DNA of 64,000 bases from CBDFGS01 sp965247255. GTDB taxonomy: Bacteria > Chloroflexota > Dehalococcoidia > Lucifugimonadales > CAUZJF01. This document shows, one piece after another, positions 52,545 to 61,423 of the stretch. A program made the position numbers and the translations under genes. The stretch is taken from the NCBI GenBank assembly GCA_965247255.1, contig CBDFGS010000007.1, positions 92,136 through 156,135 of the forward strand, read 5' to 3'. The notes below the pieces were generated by a model. It did no database searches, was not told the origin of the DNA, and saw only the letters and a list, made by a program, of their open reading frames with translations. Every line of letters starts with the position of its first letter. The stretch's first letter is position 1.

Positions 52545-54256
52545 TAAGCCCGAATCCACCGAAGGACGTCCTTGGGGACAGCCCTTGAAGAAGCCAGCGG
52601 GTGCTCCTCTGAATCTGGGATAATGGTTTTGGAACAGAAACCCGCCCGGAAACAAGGAGCACCCAATAGATGCTGCCACAGAACAAACCCGACCGTATCC
52701 GCATCCTCTTTGACGACCATCGCCTGGTGGCCAATGCCGGCCTGCTCCTGCCGGCCACCCTAGCCCGGCACCTGGGCCTGCGGGAACTCGTCGACCATCA
52801 CCTTGACCTCGGCGGAGCGCCGGGACGGGCGAACACTGGGGACAAGATGCTGACGCTGGTCGCTTCCGCGCTGGCAGGCGGCGACTGCATCGACGACGCC
52901 GATGCGCTGCGCGCTGGTGGGACGGTTGGTGTTCTAGGCTGCGTGGTCAAGGCGCCATCCACCCTGGGGACCTTCCTGCGCAGCTTCCGGTGGGGGCATG
53001 TCCGTCAACTCGACCGCGTGAGCCGCCAGTTGTTGGCCCGGGCCTGGGCCGCTGGGGCCGGACCCGGCGACTCGCCCCTGACCATCGACCTGGACTCGAC
53101 CATCTGCGAGACCTATGGACTGGCCAAGGAGGGAGCGCGCCACCACGGCTATACCGGCGCCCGCGGCTATCACCCGCTGCTGGCCATTGCCGCCGGCACC
53201 GGCGAGGTGCTGATGTCCCGGCTGCGCGAGGGCCGGGCCAACACCGCCCGTGGCGCCGCCCACTTCCTGCGTGAGACGGTGGGGCGGGTGCGCTACGGCG
53301 GGGCCAGGGGACAACTCACGGTGCGGGCCGACAGCGGCTTCTACGCCCACACTGTCGTTGCCGCCTGCCGGGAAATGGATGTCCGCTTCTCTATCACCAT
53401 CCGCCAGCGCGCCAGGCTGCGGGATCTGATCGAGGCGATACCAGAGGAGGACTGGACTCCCATTCCCTACTGGATGGACGGCGCCGCCGATGTCGCCGAG
53501 ACGACTTACACCCCGTTCCAGACCAAGCCGGACGCCGCGCCGGTGCGGCTCATTGTCCGGCGGGTGAAGCCGACGCCCGGTTCCCAGCTCGCCCTCTTCG
53601 CCAGATACAGCTATCACGCCTTCATCACCGACCGCGATGGGGAGACGCTGGAACTGGAGGCCGATCATCGCCGCCACGCCGAGGTCGAGAACGCCATACG
53701 CGACCTCAAGTACGGCGTCGGGCTGAACCACATGCCGTCGGCGCGCTTCGCCGCCAACGGCGCCTGGCTGGCGGTCCAGGTGATGGCGCATAACCTGGAC
53801 CGCTGGACGGCGCGGATTGGTCTGGGCGAGCGGACCGTGATCACCAAGACCCTCAGGCGGCGGGTCTTCGCTCTGGTGGGACGGATCACCCGCTCGGCGC
53901 GCCGCCTCACTTTGCATCTCCCCCGGCGCTGGCCTTGGGAAACCCAGTTCACTCGCGCCTTGGCCCGGCTGCAAGCCATTCCGTTCCCGGCCTGACGGCC
54001 AGCCTGCAACTGACCCAACGTCCCCGCAATCTCGCGCCACCCCGGTCGCGAGAGTCCCCTGCTGCGTATCCTCTCGCCTTCCCGCGCATCGCAACTCCCG
54101 CATAGGGCCTTAGGGGCCCTGTGCGGCCACTGAAGACCGCCCGCCGGCCTCCCATCTACCCCAAGACCCCAGGCCATCTCCCCTGTAGCTCCCTCACCCA
54201 CCCCCTTCCGCTGCCCTCACGCCGTCCATCGGTGTCCTTCGGTGGATTCGGGCTTA
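52545..54256 (+). mobile_element. IS1380-family element E (third type)
   Basis: 1712 bp bounded by a perfect 23-bp terminal inverted repeat beginning TAAGCCCGAATCCACCGAAG (52545-52567 and 54234-54256). No target duplication is seen, and different sequences lie on the two sides, which suggests an adjacent deletion. The transposase is unlike those of elements A-D. Confidence 0.88.
52670..53995 (+). CDS. IS1380-family transposase (element E)
   Basis: 441 residues, intact. DDE segments: LTIDLDSTICETYGLAKEGA (first Asp), LTVRADSGFYAHTVVAACRE (second Asp) and ADHRRHAEVENAIRDLKYGV (Glu). This is the actinobacterial/Chloroflexota type of IS1380 transposase, only distantly similar to elements A-D. 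The start ATG 52670 follows AAGGAG. Confidence 0.93.
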   Translation: MLPQNKPDRIRILFDDHRLVANAGLLLPATLARHLGLRELVDHHLDLGGAPGRANTGDKMLTLVASALAGGDCIDDADALRAGGTVGVLGCVVKAPSTLGTFLRSFRWGHVRQLDRVSRQLLARAWAAGAGPGDSPLTIDLDSTICETYGLAKEGARHHGYTGARGYHPLLAIAAGTGEVLMSRLREGRANTARGAAHFLRETVGRVRYGGARGQLTVRADSGFYAHTVVAACREMDVRFSITIRQRARLRDLIEAIPEEDWTPIPYWMDGAADVAETTYTPFQTKPDAAPVRLIVRRVKPTPGSQLALFARYSYHAFITDRDGETLELEADHRRHAEVENAIRDLKYGVGLNHMPSARFAANGAWLAVQVMAHNLDRWTARIGLGERTVITKTLRRRVFALVGRITRSARRLTLHLPRRWPWETQFTRALARLQAIPFPA

Positions 54257-54417
54257 ACTGAAGGGCGATAGCGTACCGGCCGTCCTCCTCCTCCTACAAC
54301 CTCCATTCGCCACACTTGGTGCTGCGCGGCGTCGAATGGTGGCTCTCTATCGTCACCAGTGTAGCGGATGTTCCCTCGCCTTCCCTGATCGCTGTTCCGC
54401 CGGAATAGAGTTGCCAT
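54257..54417 (-). pseudogene. Possible 5' fragment of a gene cut by IS element E
   Basis: Reverse frame from ATG 54417: MATLFRRNSDQGRRGNIRYT, DREPPFDAAQHQVWRMEVVG, then the IS end. About 53 residues, no family recognised and no clear RBS. Confidence 0.3.
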
Positions 54418-54442
54418 CGGCAGCCGGGCTCGGGGTCCTTAC

Positions 54443-54646
54443 CTAGATATGTCCCGGGCGAGATGTCCGGGCCGACAAGATATTCCCCGTTCCGGGGAAC
54501 GCGCTTCTGGTCTCCGGAAGCGCGGGAAGACCTACCTCAGCTTGCCTGCGGAGTCCGGAGACCGATTGCCACAAGACTAAGGAACCCGTGGCAAGGAGCG
54601 CCACGCTGGCGGCAACGACGACGGTGATCGTCTTGGAACTTCTCAT
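54443..54646 (-). CDS. Small protein with N-terminal membrane anchor (67 aa)
   Basis: From ATG 54646 the frame starts MRSSKTITVVVAASVALLAT and continues hydrophobic to ~28, then a soluble Arg/Pro-containing tail. The KT then hydrophobic pattern suits a signal anchor. No RBS or homologue is recognised. Confidence 0.35.
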   Translation of the reverse strand: MRSSKTITVVVAASVALLATGSLVLWQSVSGLRRQAEVGLPALPETRSAFPGTGNILSARTSRPGHI

Positions 54647-54927
54647 TCCGGTCCCACGTGATCATCTCGGGGTCGCGAAAGCGATATCAGTCTACGAAGA
54701 GCTACTGAAGCCCGAGACAGCACCATGCGATGTTCGACTCTCAGCGATCCGATGTGTGGCCTTGGAGTAGCTGGCGCAGGGGCCGCGCGCTGTCGATTTC
54801 AACGAACTTCGCCCGTACTTATGCGGGCGATTCGGCGGAAAGTGACCCATTAGCGCTTTTGTGGCCCGTGGCGATCGGAGCTAGAATATCTCAAATCACC
54901 GCTAGGTCTCCATCGAGAGCGTGCCAG
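54647..54927. other. Spacer with no gene seen
   Basis: 281 bp between the small membrane-anchored frame and the zinc-ribbon gene. I see no convincing frame, tRNA or repeat. Confidence 0.45.
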
Positions 54928-55248
54928 ATGGCCAGTGCCGAGAAGAGCTGCCCGCATTGTGGGGCGCCTATAAGCTATCGCAAGGTATCTCTCGGCGTCT
55001 TCCCGCCGCGCGTCACTTGCCCGAGCTGCGGCCGGTCCGTCGGGAGCGTCCGCCTGGGCGGCTTGCCGCCGTACCCGTTCCTCGTCGCTGCGCTGGCGCT
55101 CGGTCTGGTCGTGGGAATCTTATTCGGCGCCGCGATTACCCTCCTCTCGCAAGAGTGGTCCTACACGGCGCGGTTCTCGCTCCTCGGCGGGGCACTTGTC
55201 GGGGGCGCCATCGTGGTTGCGTCGAGCCGGAACCTTCTCCATCGATAG
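54928..55248 (+). CDS. Zinc-ribbon membrane protein (106 aa)
   Basis: From ATG 54928: an N-terminal zinc ribbon with two C-x2-C knuckles (KSCPHCGAPIS and VTCPSCGRSVG, ~23 residues apart), then two transmembrane helices (~50-72 FLVAALALGLVVGILFGAAI and ~83-101 LLGGALVGGAIVVAS). The frame is open further upstream but that part is low quality. It is a small membrane protein of unknown role and converges with the PhyH gene. Confidence 0.65.
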   Translation: MASAEKSCPHCGAPISYRKVSLGVFPPRVTCPSCGRSVGSVRLGGLPPYPFLVAALALGLVVGILFGAAITLLSQEWSYTARFSLLGGALVGGAIVVASSRNLLHR

Positions 55249-55287
55249 AGGGGTTGCGGCCGGTCGACTCCGGCCTGCTATAGCGCC

Positions 55288-56109
55288 CTAGCTCTCCAGC
55301 CAGTGCCTGTAGAGCGGCTTCACTTCCTCTGGCAGGCGCTGAAACACATCTTCGGGGAGCAAGTCTACCTCGCTCTCCCGCGCGCCAGCCTCGTCGACCA
55401 TCCGCGCTCGCTCATCCGACCCGGGCCTGAGTACGTCGAGGTTCAACCACCAGGGCGCATAGCGCACAGGCATCCCTACGCGGGGCCCGTCGCTCCTGTT
55501 CGTCGCCGTGGCGTGCCACAGCCGGCTGTCGAGCACTAGCACCGAACCGGCGTCACCGGTCGCTTGCATTTCGGTCGGATACGGCGCCATAGTGTCCACG
55601 CCGTTCCCGCCCGTGGGATTGTCGGGCGCCCGATGACTTCCGGGTACGACAAGCGTTCCCCCCGTCTCATCTGAGAACGGAGACAACATCCATAGCGTGG
55701 TTAGGTGCAGGGCCGCGTCCGGATACGGCATTGCAACGTGCCCCGCGTTGTCCTGGTTGAACGGCCAGTCAGCGTGCCAACCGCCGCGTTCGTTTCCTGG
55801 GTAGTTGATGTGGGCCGTGGTGAACGATATCCGCACGTGGGGGCCGAACAGCGCCTCAGCGACGCCGAGAATGCGCCGGTCCGCCAGGTAGGGCGCGAAC
55901 GACTGGTCGAACGCTATCAAGCCCTTTCGGGTACCCACCCCATTCACCTTCTCGGTGGTCCCGTGTCTCGCCACCGTCTCCTCCACGCTCTGGCGGATTC
56001 CGGGGACTTCCCCCGCGGGGATGACACCCTCAACCACGCACCACCCATCACGCCTGACCCGCGCCACGCTCTCCTCCACCGACGTCGCTATGCTGTCTGC
56101 AACAATCAT
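55288..56109 (-). CDS. Phytanoyl-CoA dioxygenase-family (PhyH) Fe(II)/2-oxoglutarate enzyme
   Basis: 273 residues. The iron triad is visible: His112 and Asp114 (GGWHADWPF) and His199 (SRLWHATATN); the 2-oxoglutarate-binding Arg is Arg210 or Arg216 in RVGMPVRYAPWW. GTLVVPGSHRAP is the usual segment before the distal His. Enzymes of this family hydroxylate small organic substrates in the cytosol; the substrate is unknown. The transglutaminase-like gene lies 35 nt upstream on the same strand, so cotranscription is likely. Confidence 0.88.
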   Translation of the reverse strand: MIVADSIATSVEESVARVRRDGWCVVEGVIPAGEVPGIRQSVEETVARHGTTEKVNGVGTRKGLIAFDQSFAPYLADRRILGVAEALFGPHVRISFTTAHINYPGNERGGWHADWPFNQDNAGHVAMPYPDAALHLTTLWMLSPFSDETGGTLVVPGSHRAPDNPTGGNGVDTMAPYPTEMQATGDAGSVLVLDSRLWHATATNRSDGPRVGMPVRYAPWWLNLDVLRPGSDERARMVDEAGARESEVDLLPEDVFQRLPEEVKPLYRHWLES

Positions 56110-56144
56110 CGCTTTCCCCCCTTAAACCAACTCCCTCTTAACCG

Positions 56145-57419
56145 TTACCCTATCCGCTCCGTGATCTCTGTGTTCTCCGTGGTGAGCTTCTTCGGTTTGG
56201 CGTCGAAATAGTCCTGCGCGCCGAAGTACGGGAACATCCCAAACAGCTCCTTCTCGCGCTCCTCCCATATCAGGCCCGTCTCGCAGTAAGACTGGGACCC
56301 GTGGGCCGGCGGGCTTAGCTCGGGGTGCGTCAGCAGATCGGCGCGGTACCAGACCGCCCGATGTCGAAAACATCTCCCCTCCATGTAGCCATCGGCCAGC
56401 CATTGCGCCATCCGAGGGTTCTTCCGCTGCTCCGCTGTTCCAGGGCCAAACTCGGCGTGCCTTTCCAGGTCCGGGAGCACGTCCTGTATCTCCCCGACGG
56501 ACATGGGCTCTCCGTCCCTCCAGAAGATGGCGTCGATGTTGGGGTCGACCATGACCCACTTATTGTGCTCGTCGGACCAGAACTCGGCGGTGAAGTGCCC
56601 GAACCACCCGTCCGGCTGCCGGTCGCTGAAGACGGCGCACCGCGCCGGGATCCCCACCGCCTGCGCCGCGCTGACGAAAGAGGCGCCGTAGTATATGCAG
56701 TTCACGATGGGACGCTCTCCGTTGTGGCCGCTCTGGGCGGCCCCCCAGTCGAGGACCGTCTCTGCGTCCCAGGGGGTGCACTGCGTCGCCACCGGCGGGG
56801 GTGTGTGCTCCCAACTCGACGATAGCCATGTCGTTAGCGCACGCACCCGCTCGAGAAGCGGTCCCGGCTCCCGGGCTTTGCGGGGGACGAGCCGCCTCAG
56901 CGAGTCTATCCTGGGACCGGAGGGCTGCTCCCACACCAGCGGCGGGGCTGGCGGGTCCTCCCCTTCGGAGGCTCGGACCCGCACGACGTACTCGCCGCGC
57001 TCGACGTTGAGGTATCCCATGTGGTGGTTGCGCCAATTTACTCCACCGTCGTCGCTCACAGAGCTGCCCGGCTCGGCGTGCCCCGCCTCGAGGCCCAGCG
57101 ACCACGCGTTCATCGCTGTCGAATCGCACCAGAACTCGAAGGTGTTTCTTCCCGCTCGAATAAGCTCCGGGGCCAGCGCGACCGGATACCATCGGTACCA
57201 GTCGAGCGGGTAAGGGTCCACCGGGGCAAGCTCGCTCCCATTGACGGAGATGTGCAACGGAACGCGCGAGTCCTTGTACGTCCTGGCCAGCACATACAGT
57301 GTAGCCTGGCTCGCCGTTGTCTCCAGCGGCAACACCTTCCTCAAACGCCGGAACGTTGTGATCTCCTCGCCAAATCCCGGGATGCTGTGTCCGCTTTCCG
57401 TGTAAATGAGCTTGCTCAT
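56145..57419 (-). CDS. Transglutaminase-like protein
   Basis: 424 residues from ATG 57419 (GAGGA upstream); the longer open frame to 57557 is antisense to the methyltransferase start and is rejected. N-terminal ~160 residues are beta-rich (TLYVLARTYKDSRVPLHISV, YVVRVRASEG). The transglutaminase-like core has Cys241 (VNCIYYGASF), His275 (GHFTAEFW) and Asp292 (VMVDPNID), the papain-like triad. No signal peptide is seen. The last ~13 residues (LTTENTEITERIG) come from a dispersed repeat that has replaced the native C-terminus. Role unknown. Confidence 0.78.
   Translation of the reverse strand: MSKLIYTESGHSIPGFGEEITTFRRLRKVLPLETTASQATLYVLARTYKDSRVPLHISVNGSELAPVDPYPLDWYRWYPVALAPELIRAGRNTFEFWCDSTAMNAWSLGLEAGHAEPGSSVSDDGGVNWRNHHMGYLNVERGEYVVRVRASEGEDPPAPPLVWEQPSGPRIDSLRRLVPRKAREPGPLLERVRALTTWLSSSWEHTPPPVATQCTPWDAETVLDWGAAQSGHNGERPIVNCIYYGASFVSAAQAVGIPARCAVFSDRQPDGWFGHFTAEFWSDEHNKWVMVDPNIDAIFWRDGEPMSVGEIQDVLPDLERHAEFGPGTAEQRKNPRMAQWLADGYMEGRCFRHRAVWYRADLLTHPELSPPAHGSQSYCETGLIWEEREKELFGMFPYFGAQDYFDAKPKKLTTENTEITERIG
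56157..56183. repeat. CTCCGTG/CTCTGTG dispersed repeat read as a C-terminus
   Basis: CTCCGTGATCTCTGTGTTCT then CCGTGGT is a member of the widespread CACGGAG...CACAGAG type of low-complexity repeat seen in many genomes (recollection). It encodes the last residues of the transglutaminase-like protein. Confidence 0.5.
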
Positions 57420-57502
57420 GCCAACTGTCCTCGCGAGTCGATCCTGGCGTGGGTTCGATGATATCGTATCCCAATCGGCTAGGCGAACCAAGGAGGCCCT
57501 TC

Positions 57503-58138
57503 GTGATTTCTCTAGTGTCCCCCGAGATAGAGCAGTACTGCGTGGAGAGCACCACACCTGTCCCAGACTACGTCGAGGGCCTGGCGCGCGCGACCGAGCA
57601 GAGAATGCCCATTCCGGAGATGCTCTCGGGCCCCATCGAGGGGTCGCTGCTGCAGCTACTCGTTTGGGCGTCGCGGGCCCGCCGAGTGCTGGAGATCGGC
57701 ACCTTCACAGGGTACAGCGCCCTCATGCTCGCCGAAGCGCTCCCCGACGACGGCGCCCTGGTCACCTGCGAGGTCGACGCCGACTCCGCATCGCTGGCCC
57801 GGGAGTATTTCAGCAAGAGCCCGCACGGCAGGAAGATCGAGCTGAGGATGGGCCCGGCCCTGGACACTATGCAGGCCTTGGACGCGGGGTTCGACCTCGT
57901 CTTCATCGACGCCGAAAAGACCGAGTATCCCGACTATTACGAAGCGGCCCTCCGGCTGCTCTCGCCCCGCGGGATCATCGCCATTGACAACGCGCTATGG
58001 GGTGGGCGCGTTCTCGACCCGTCCAGCGAAAGCGACCACGCCATCGCGGGCCTGAACGAGCGCATCCGAGGTGATGAGCGGGTGCGACAGGTGCTATTGC
58101 CGCTGCGAGACGGGCTGATGCTAGTACGACGTACGTGA
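57503..58138 (+). CDS. Class I O-methyltransferase (caffeoyl-CoA/catechol type)
   Basis: 211 residues from GTG 57503, chosen for AGGAGG 6 nt upstream. SAM-binding motif I RVLEIGTFTGYSALMLAEAL (~61-80), motif II VTCEVDADSASL, metal-binding FDLVFIDAEKTEYPDYYE and IIAIDNALWGGRVLD, all typical of the divalent-metal-dependent O-methyltransferase-3 family. It would methylate a vicinal dihydroxy aromatic or related acceptor in the cytosol. It diverges from the transglutaminase-like gene and converges with the aminotransferase. Confidence 0.9.
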   Translation: MISLVSPEIEQYCVESTTPVPDYVEGLARATEQRMPIPEMLSGPIEGSLLQLLVWASRARRVLEIGTFTGYSALMLAEALPDDGALVTCEVDADSASLAREYFSKSPHGRKIELRMGPALDTMQALDAGFDLVFIDAEKTEYPDYYEAALRLLSPRGIIAIDNALWGGRVLDPSSESDHAIAGLNERIRGDERVRQVLLPLRDGLMLVRRT

Positions 58139-58163
58139 CCCCAAACGTGCTACGCCAGCGCGT

Positions 58164-59582
58164 CTACGCCATGGAAGCGATCCCCAGCTCCCCTTCAAGC
58201 TCCCACAGCGCCAGGTCCAGGGCGTGCACGATTTCGTCCACATCCTCGCGCGTAACGCACAGCGGCGGACCCAGATTCACCACGCGGTTGCCCGCCCGCA
58301 GGATCAGGCCGTGCGACCTGAACTTCTCACTCAATCTGGACGCGATCCTGTCCTCGACGGGGAACTCTGCCTTGGTCTCCCGGTCACTGACAAGCTCGAT
58401 GGCGAGCAACAGCCCCAGCCCCCGCACGTCCCCCACGATGGGGTGGTCGCCCACGAAGCCATCCAGGTTCTCCTTGAAGTAGGCCCCTACGTCGGCAGCG
58501 TTCTGAACCATCCCCTCTCTCTCTATGATCTCGATGTTCTTCAATGCCGCCGCGGCCGCCACCGGATGCCCCGCGAAGGTGAGGACGTGGCGGAGGTAGT
58601 TGTCCTCACCTGCGAACTCCTGTGCGATCTCCTCTGTCGCGACCGCCGCCCCAAGCGGTAGATAGCTGCTCACGATCCCCTTGGCCACGGTCATTATGTC
58701 CGGCACGATTTCCCAGTGCTCCACGCCGAACATCCTCCCCGTCCGCCCGAAGCCGCACACAATCTCGTCGGCGATCAGAAGCACCCCGTACCTGTCGCAT
58801 ATCTCGCGCACCATCGGCCAGTACGAGTCTCCCGGTACGACGGCGCCCTCGGGCATGGCGACAGGCTCAGCGATAACAGCCGCGATGGTCTCCGGGCCGT
58901 GCGAACGAATAAGCTCCTCGACGGCCACGGCACATAGCTCAGCACACTCTGACGGGCTCTGGCCCCCAAGCTCGCAGCGGTATGGGTTGGGCTGTGGCGC
59001 GTACAGCGTCCCGGGGGGCATGGGCTCGTAGTCGGCCCGCGATTGTCCAGGCGTGGAGCCCAGCCAGAGCAGGCCCCCGGTAGCGCCGTGGTACGAGCCC
59101 TTGCGGCTGATAACCTTGTATCGGCCCGTCTCGCCCCGGCGGCGATGGTACGCGCGGGCTATCTTGATGGCGGTCTCGTTGGCCTCCGAGCCTCCGCTCA
59201 CCGGGAACACGCGGGACAGTGTGCCGGGCGTTAACTCCGCCAGCTTCTTGGCCAGCATGACGGTCGGCGCCGTGGTGGTCCTCTGGGGGAAATATGCGAG
59301 GCGCCTCATCTGCTCGTAAGCGGCGTCCGCGATCTCCGTCCTCCCGTACCCTACGTTCACGGAGAAGTAGCCGCCGTTCACGTCGATCCAAGTCCGCCCC
59401 TCGATGTCGGTCACGCGGACGCCGTCGCCGCCGACTATCACGGGCGGGCCTCCCTCGTCGGCCACCCGCGCCCAATCGCTGTTGTGCATCCAGAGATGTT
59501 GGCCCGCGATGCGCCGCAGGCCGCCGCCATCTGTTGCTGTCACGTTCGCTGGTCCTCCAGTGTCGAGAGTGTACAGCGGCAC
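58164..59582 (-). CDS. Class III PLP-dependent aminotransferase
   Basis: 472 residues. Cofactor sites: SGGSEANETAIKIAR (~129-143), SYHGATGG, LLIADEIVCGFGRTG with Asp272, and Schiff-base Lys301 (TVAKGIVSSYLPLGA). LTFAGHPVAAAAALKNIE is the usual small-subunit junction. Family members transfer amino groups between omega-amino acids or amines and pyruvate/2-oxoglutarate. The amine donor cannot be predicted. It diverges from the cupredoxin operon. Confidence 0.92.
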   Translation of the reverse strand: MPLYTLDTGGPANVTATDGGGLRRIAGQHLWMHNSDWARVADEGGPPVIVGGDGVRVTDIEGRTWIDVNGGYFSVNVGYGRTEIADAAYEQMRRLAYFPQRTTTAPTVMLAKKLAELTPGTLSRVFPVSGGSEANETAIKIARAYHRRRGETGRYKVISRKGSYHGATGGLLWLGSTPGQSRADYEPMPPGTLYAPQPNPYRCELGGQSPSECAELCAVAVEELIRSHGPETIAAVIAEPVAMPEGAVVPGDSYWPMVREICDRYGVLLIADEIVCGFGRTGRMFGVEHWEIVPDIMTVAKGIVSSYLPLGAAVATEEIAQEFAGEDNYLRHVLTFAGHPVAAAAALKNIEIIEREGMVQNAADVGAYFKENLDGFVGDHPIVGDVRGLGLLLAIELVSDRETKAEFPVEDRIASRLSEKFRSHGLILRAGNRVVNLGPPLCVTREDVDEIVHALDLALWELEGELGIASMA

Positions 59583-59670
59583 GAATTCGCGCTCAAGGTG
59601 TAACGCTTTCCGTAACGATCTCAGGACGCTCGAATGCTATCCTAGCTATAGAAAACGAGGGAGGACTCGA

Positions 59671-60471
59671 TTGCGCGCCGACGACGCACAGGACAGCCCG
59701 CGCCCGTTGCCGTTCTACGCCCGCGTCACCATCGCTGGTCTGGTAGTCGTCACGGTAGTCCTTCTGTTCCACCTGGGCCTTAGCCTACTTCAAGGGACTC
59801 CCGGGGACCTGACCTTCATCGCGCCGTTCGCGGGCTTGTCCATGCTGGTCGCCGGGTTTGTCTGGAAGCTGGGCAGAAAATCGGCTTTGGTGGCATCCAT
59901 ATTTGCCGTACTCATGCTGATACTGAACAGCCCCTTCCTGCTGTTCCCTCTTACCCACCCCGACAGCTTCTTCGACTTCTCGATCTCACTTGTCGTAGTC
60001 ACCGGGCTACTCATCGCAACCGTTGGCGGAGCAGTGGCGTACGTGCAGCTTGGCCGCGGTACCGCCAGGGAGACCGCGACGCCGGTCGAGATCAGGGCGT
60101 TCGGCGCGATCGCGCTCGCCGTGGTCGCTCTGAGCATAGTGTCTGCCCTGGTCTACCTGGGCGGCAGGACGACCGTGAGCGCCGCGGCCAAGGAGGACTC
60201 CGTCGAGCTAGTCATGGCCGGCGTACGGTACGACCCGGAGCATCTCGAGGTGCCGGCGGGCGAGACCACGCGACTGCTCGTCAAGAACAAGGACTTCACC
60301 CTCCACACGATCACCATCGAACGCATCGGAATCGACGAGACGTTCCGCTCCCGCAGCGAGGCCATCGTCGGATTACCCGCGCTGAAGGCGGGGAGCTACG
60401 ACATAGTATGTACCGTGCCGGGGCACGAGAAGATGACGGGAATTCTGATAGTTACGCCAGCGGTAAATTAG
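59671..60471 (+). CDS. Membrane-anchored cupredoxin
   Basis: 266 residues from TTG 59671 with AGGGAGG 6 nt upstream; an in-frame ATG further upstream is antisense to the aminotransferase. About five hydrophobic helices (~20-165) precede a C-terminal cupredoxin domain (VELVMAGVRYDPEHLEVPAG, TLHTITIERIG, YDIVCTVPGHEKMTGILIV). The type-1 copper ligands His (LHTI), Cys (VCTV), His (PGHE) and Met (KM) are present. The domain should face the outside and carry electrons. The cytochrome gene follows after 43 nt. Confidence 0.82.
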   Translation: MRADDAQDSPRPLPFYARVTIAGLVVVTVVLLFHLGLSLLQGTPGDLTFIAPFAGLSMLVAGFVWKLGRKSALVASIFAVLMLILNSPFLLFPLTHPDSFFDFSISLVVVTGLLIATVGGAVAYVQLGRGTARETATPVEIRAFGAIALAVVALSIVSALVYLGGRTTVSAAAKEDSVELVMAGVRYDPEHLEVPAGETTRLLVKNKDFTLHTITIERIGIDETFRSRSEAIVGLPALKAGSYDIVCTVPGHEKMTGILIVTPAVN

Positions 60472-60514
60472 CCCGCAAGAATCTGCTAAACTCAACGATC
60501 CAAGGAGAACTCTA

Positions 60515-61423
60515 ATGCCCAAGCCACTTTTGAAAATCCTCAAATGGGGCGGGATCGCGCTCGGGGTGCTTGTCGGGCTCGTCGTCATCCTGATAGGGGT
60601 CCTCTATTTTCTCGGGGGGGCGCAGTACAACAAGACTTACGACATTCAGGTGGCCGCGGTCACGGTGCCGACCGACGAAGAGTCTATCGCGCGCGGGCGG
60701 CACCTCGTTGTCACCACGGGATTGTGCCAGGAGTGCCACGGCGACAACCTCGAAGGCGAGGTGATGATAGACGAGCCGCTCTTTGCCCGTCTGGTGACCA
60801 GCAACCTGACCCCCGGCAAAGGTGGAATAGGAGGCAGGTTCAGCGACGTCGACTTCGTGCGCGCTATCCGGCACGGCGTTCGACCCGACGGTACGCCGCT
60901 GGTCATAATGCCGTCCGAACACTACAACAAGATCAACGACGACGATCTTGGGGCCATCGTCAGCTACATAAAGAGTCTGCCGCCCGTTGACAACGAGTTG
61001 CCCGAGACATCCCCGCGCCTGCTCGCAAGGCTCTTCATCCTGCTTGGTGCGCCGTTTCTGTCAGTCAAGGAAATCGACCACAATGCGCCCCGGCCCGCTG
61101 CCATCGAGCCCAGCGTAACCAAAGAGTATGGCGAGTACTTCGCCCTGATCTGCGCCGCCTGCCACATGGATAACTTTGGAGGCGGCCCGCTGGAGCAAGC
61201 CGAGGCGGGGGACCCGGAGGCCCCCAACATCTCCCCCTCCGGCGAGATCGGTACCTGGTCCGAGGAGGACTTCATAAAGACGATGCGCACGGGCGTGACG
61301 CCGCGCGGAAACCAGCTCGACAAAGAGTTTATGCAGTGGGACCACTTCGGCCAGATGACGGACGATGAGCTCAAGGCCATCTGGCTTTACCTCAAGTCGC
61401 TACCGCCCGTAACGAAGGAATGA
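60515..61423 (+). CDS. Membrane-anchored dihaem c-type cytochrome
   Basis: 302 residues. One N-terminal transmembrane helix (~11-33), then two cytochrome c domains with haem motifs CQECH (71-75) and CAACH (213-217). Candidate axial Met residues are in LVIMPSEHYNKINDDDL and FGQMTDDELKAIWLYLKSL. This arrangement resembles the dihaem subunits of alcohol/aldehyde dehydrogenases and of other periplasmic oxidases. Between cupredoxin and membrane-sensor genes, it probably joins a respiratory or redox-sensing chain. Confidence 0.88.
   Translation: MPKPLLKILKWGGIALGVLVGLVVILIGVLYFLGGAQYNKTYDIQVAAVTVPTDEESIARGRHLVVTTGLCQECHGDNLEGEVMIDEPLFARLVTSNLTPGKGGIGGRFSDVDFVRAIRHGVRPDGTPLVIMPSEHYNKINDDDLGAIVSYIKSLPPVDNELPETSPRLLARLFILLGAPFLSVKEIDHNAPRPAAIEPSVTKEYGEYFALICAACHMDNFGGGPLEQAEAGDPEAPNISPSGEIGTWSEEDFIKTMRTGVTPRGNQLDKEFMQWDHFGQMTDDELKAIWLYLKSLPPVTKE

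Noticed and set aside
52934..54103. 389-codon reverse frame inside IS element E
   Set aside because: Antisense to a recognisable IS1380 transposase, with Gly/Arg/Pro-rich low-complexity translation.
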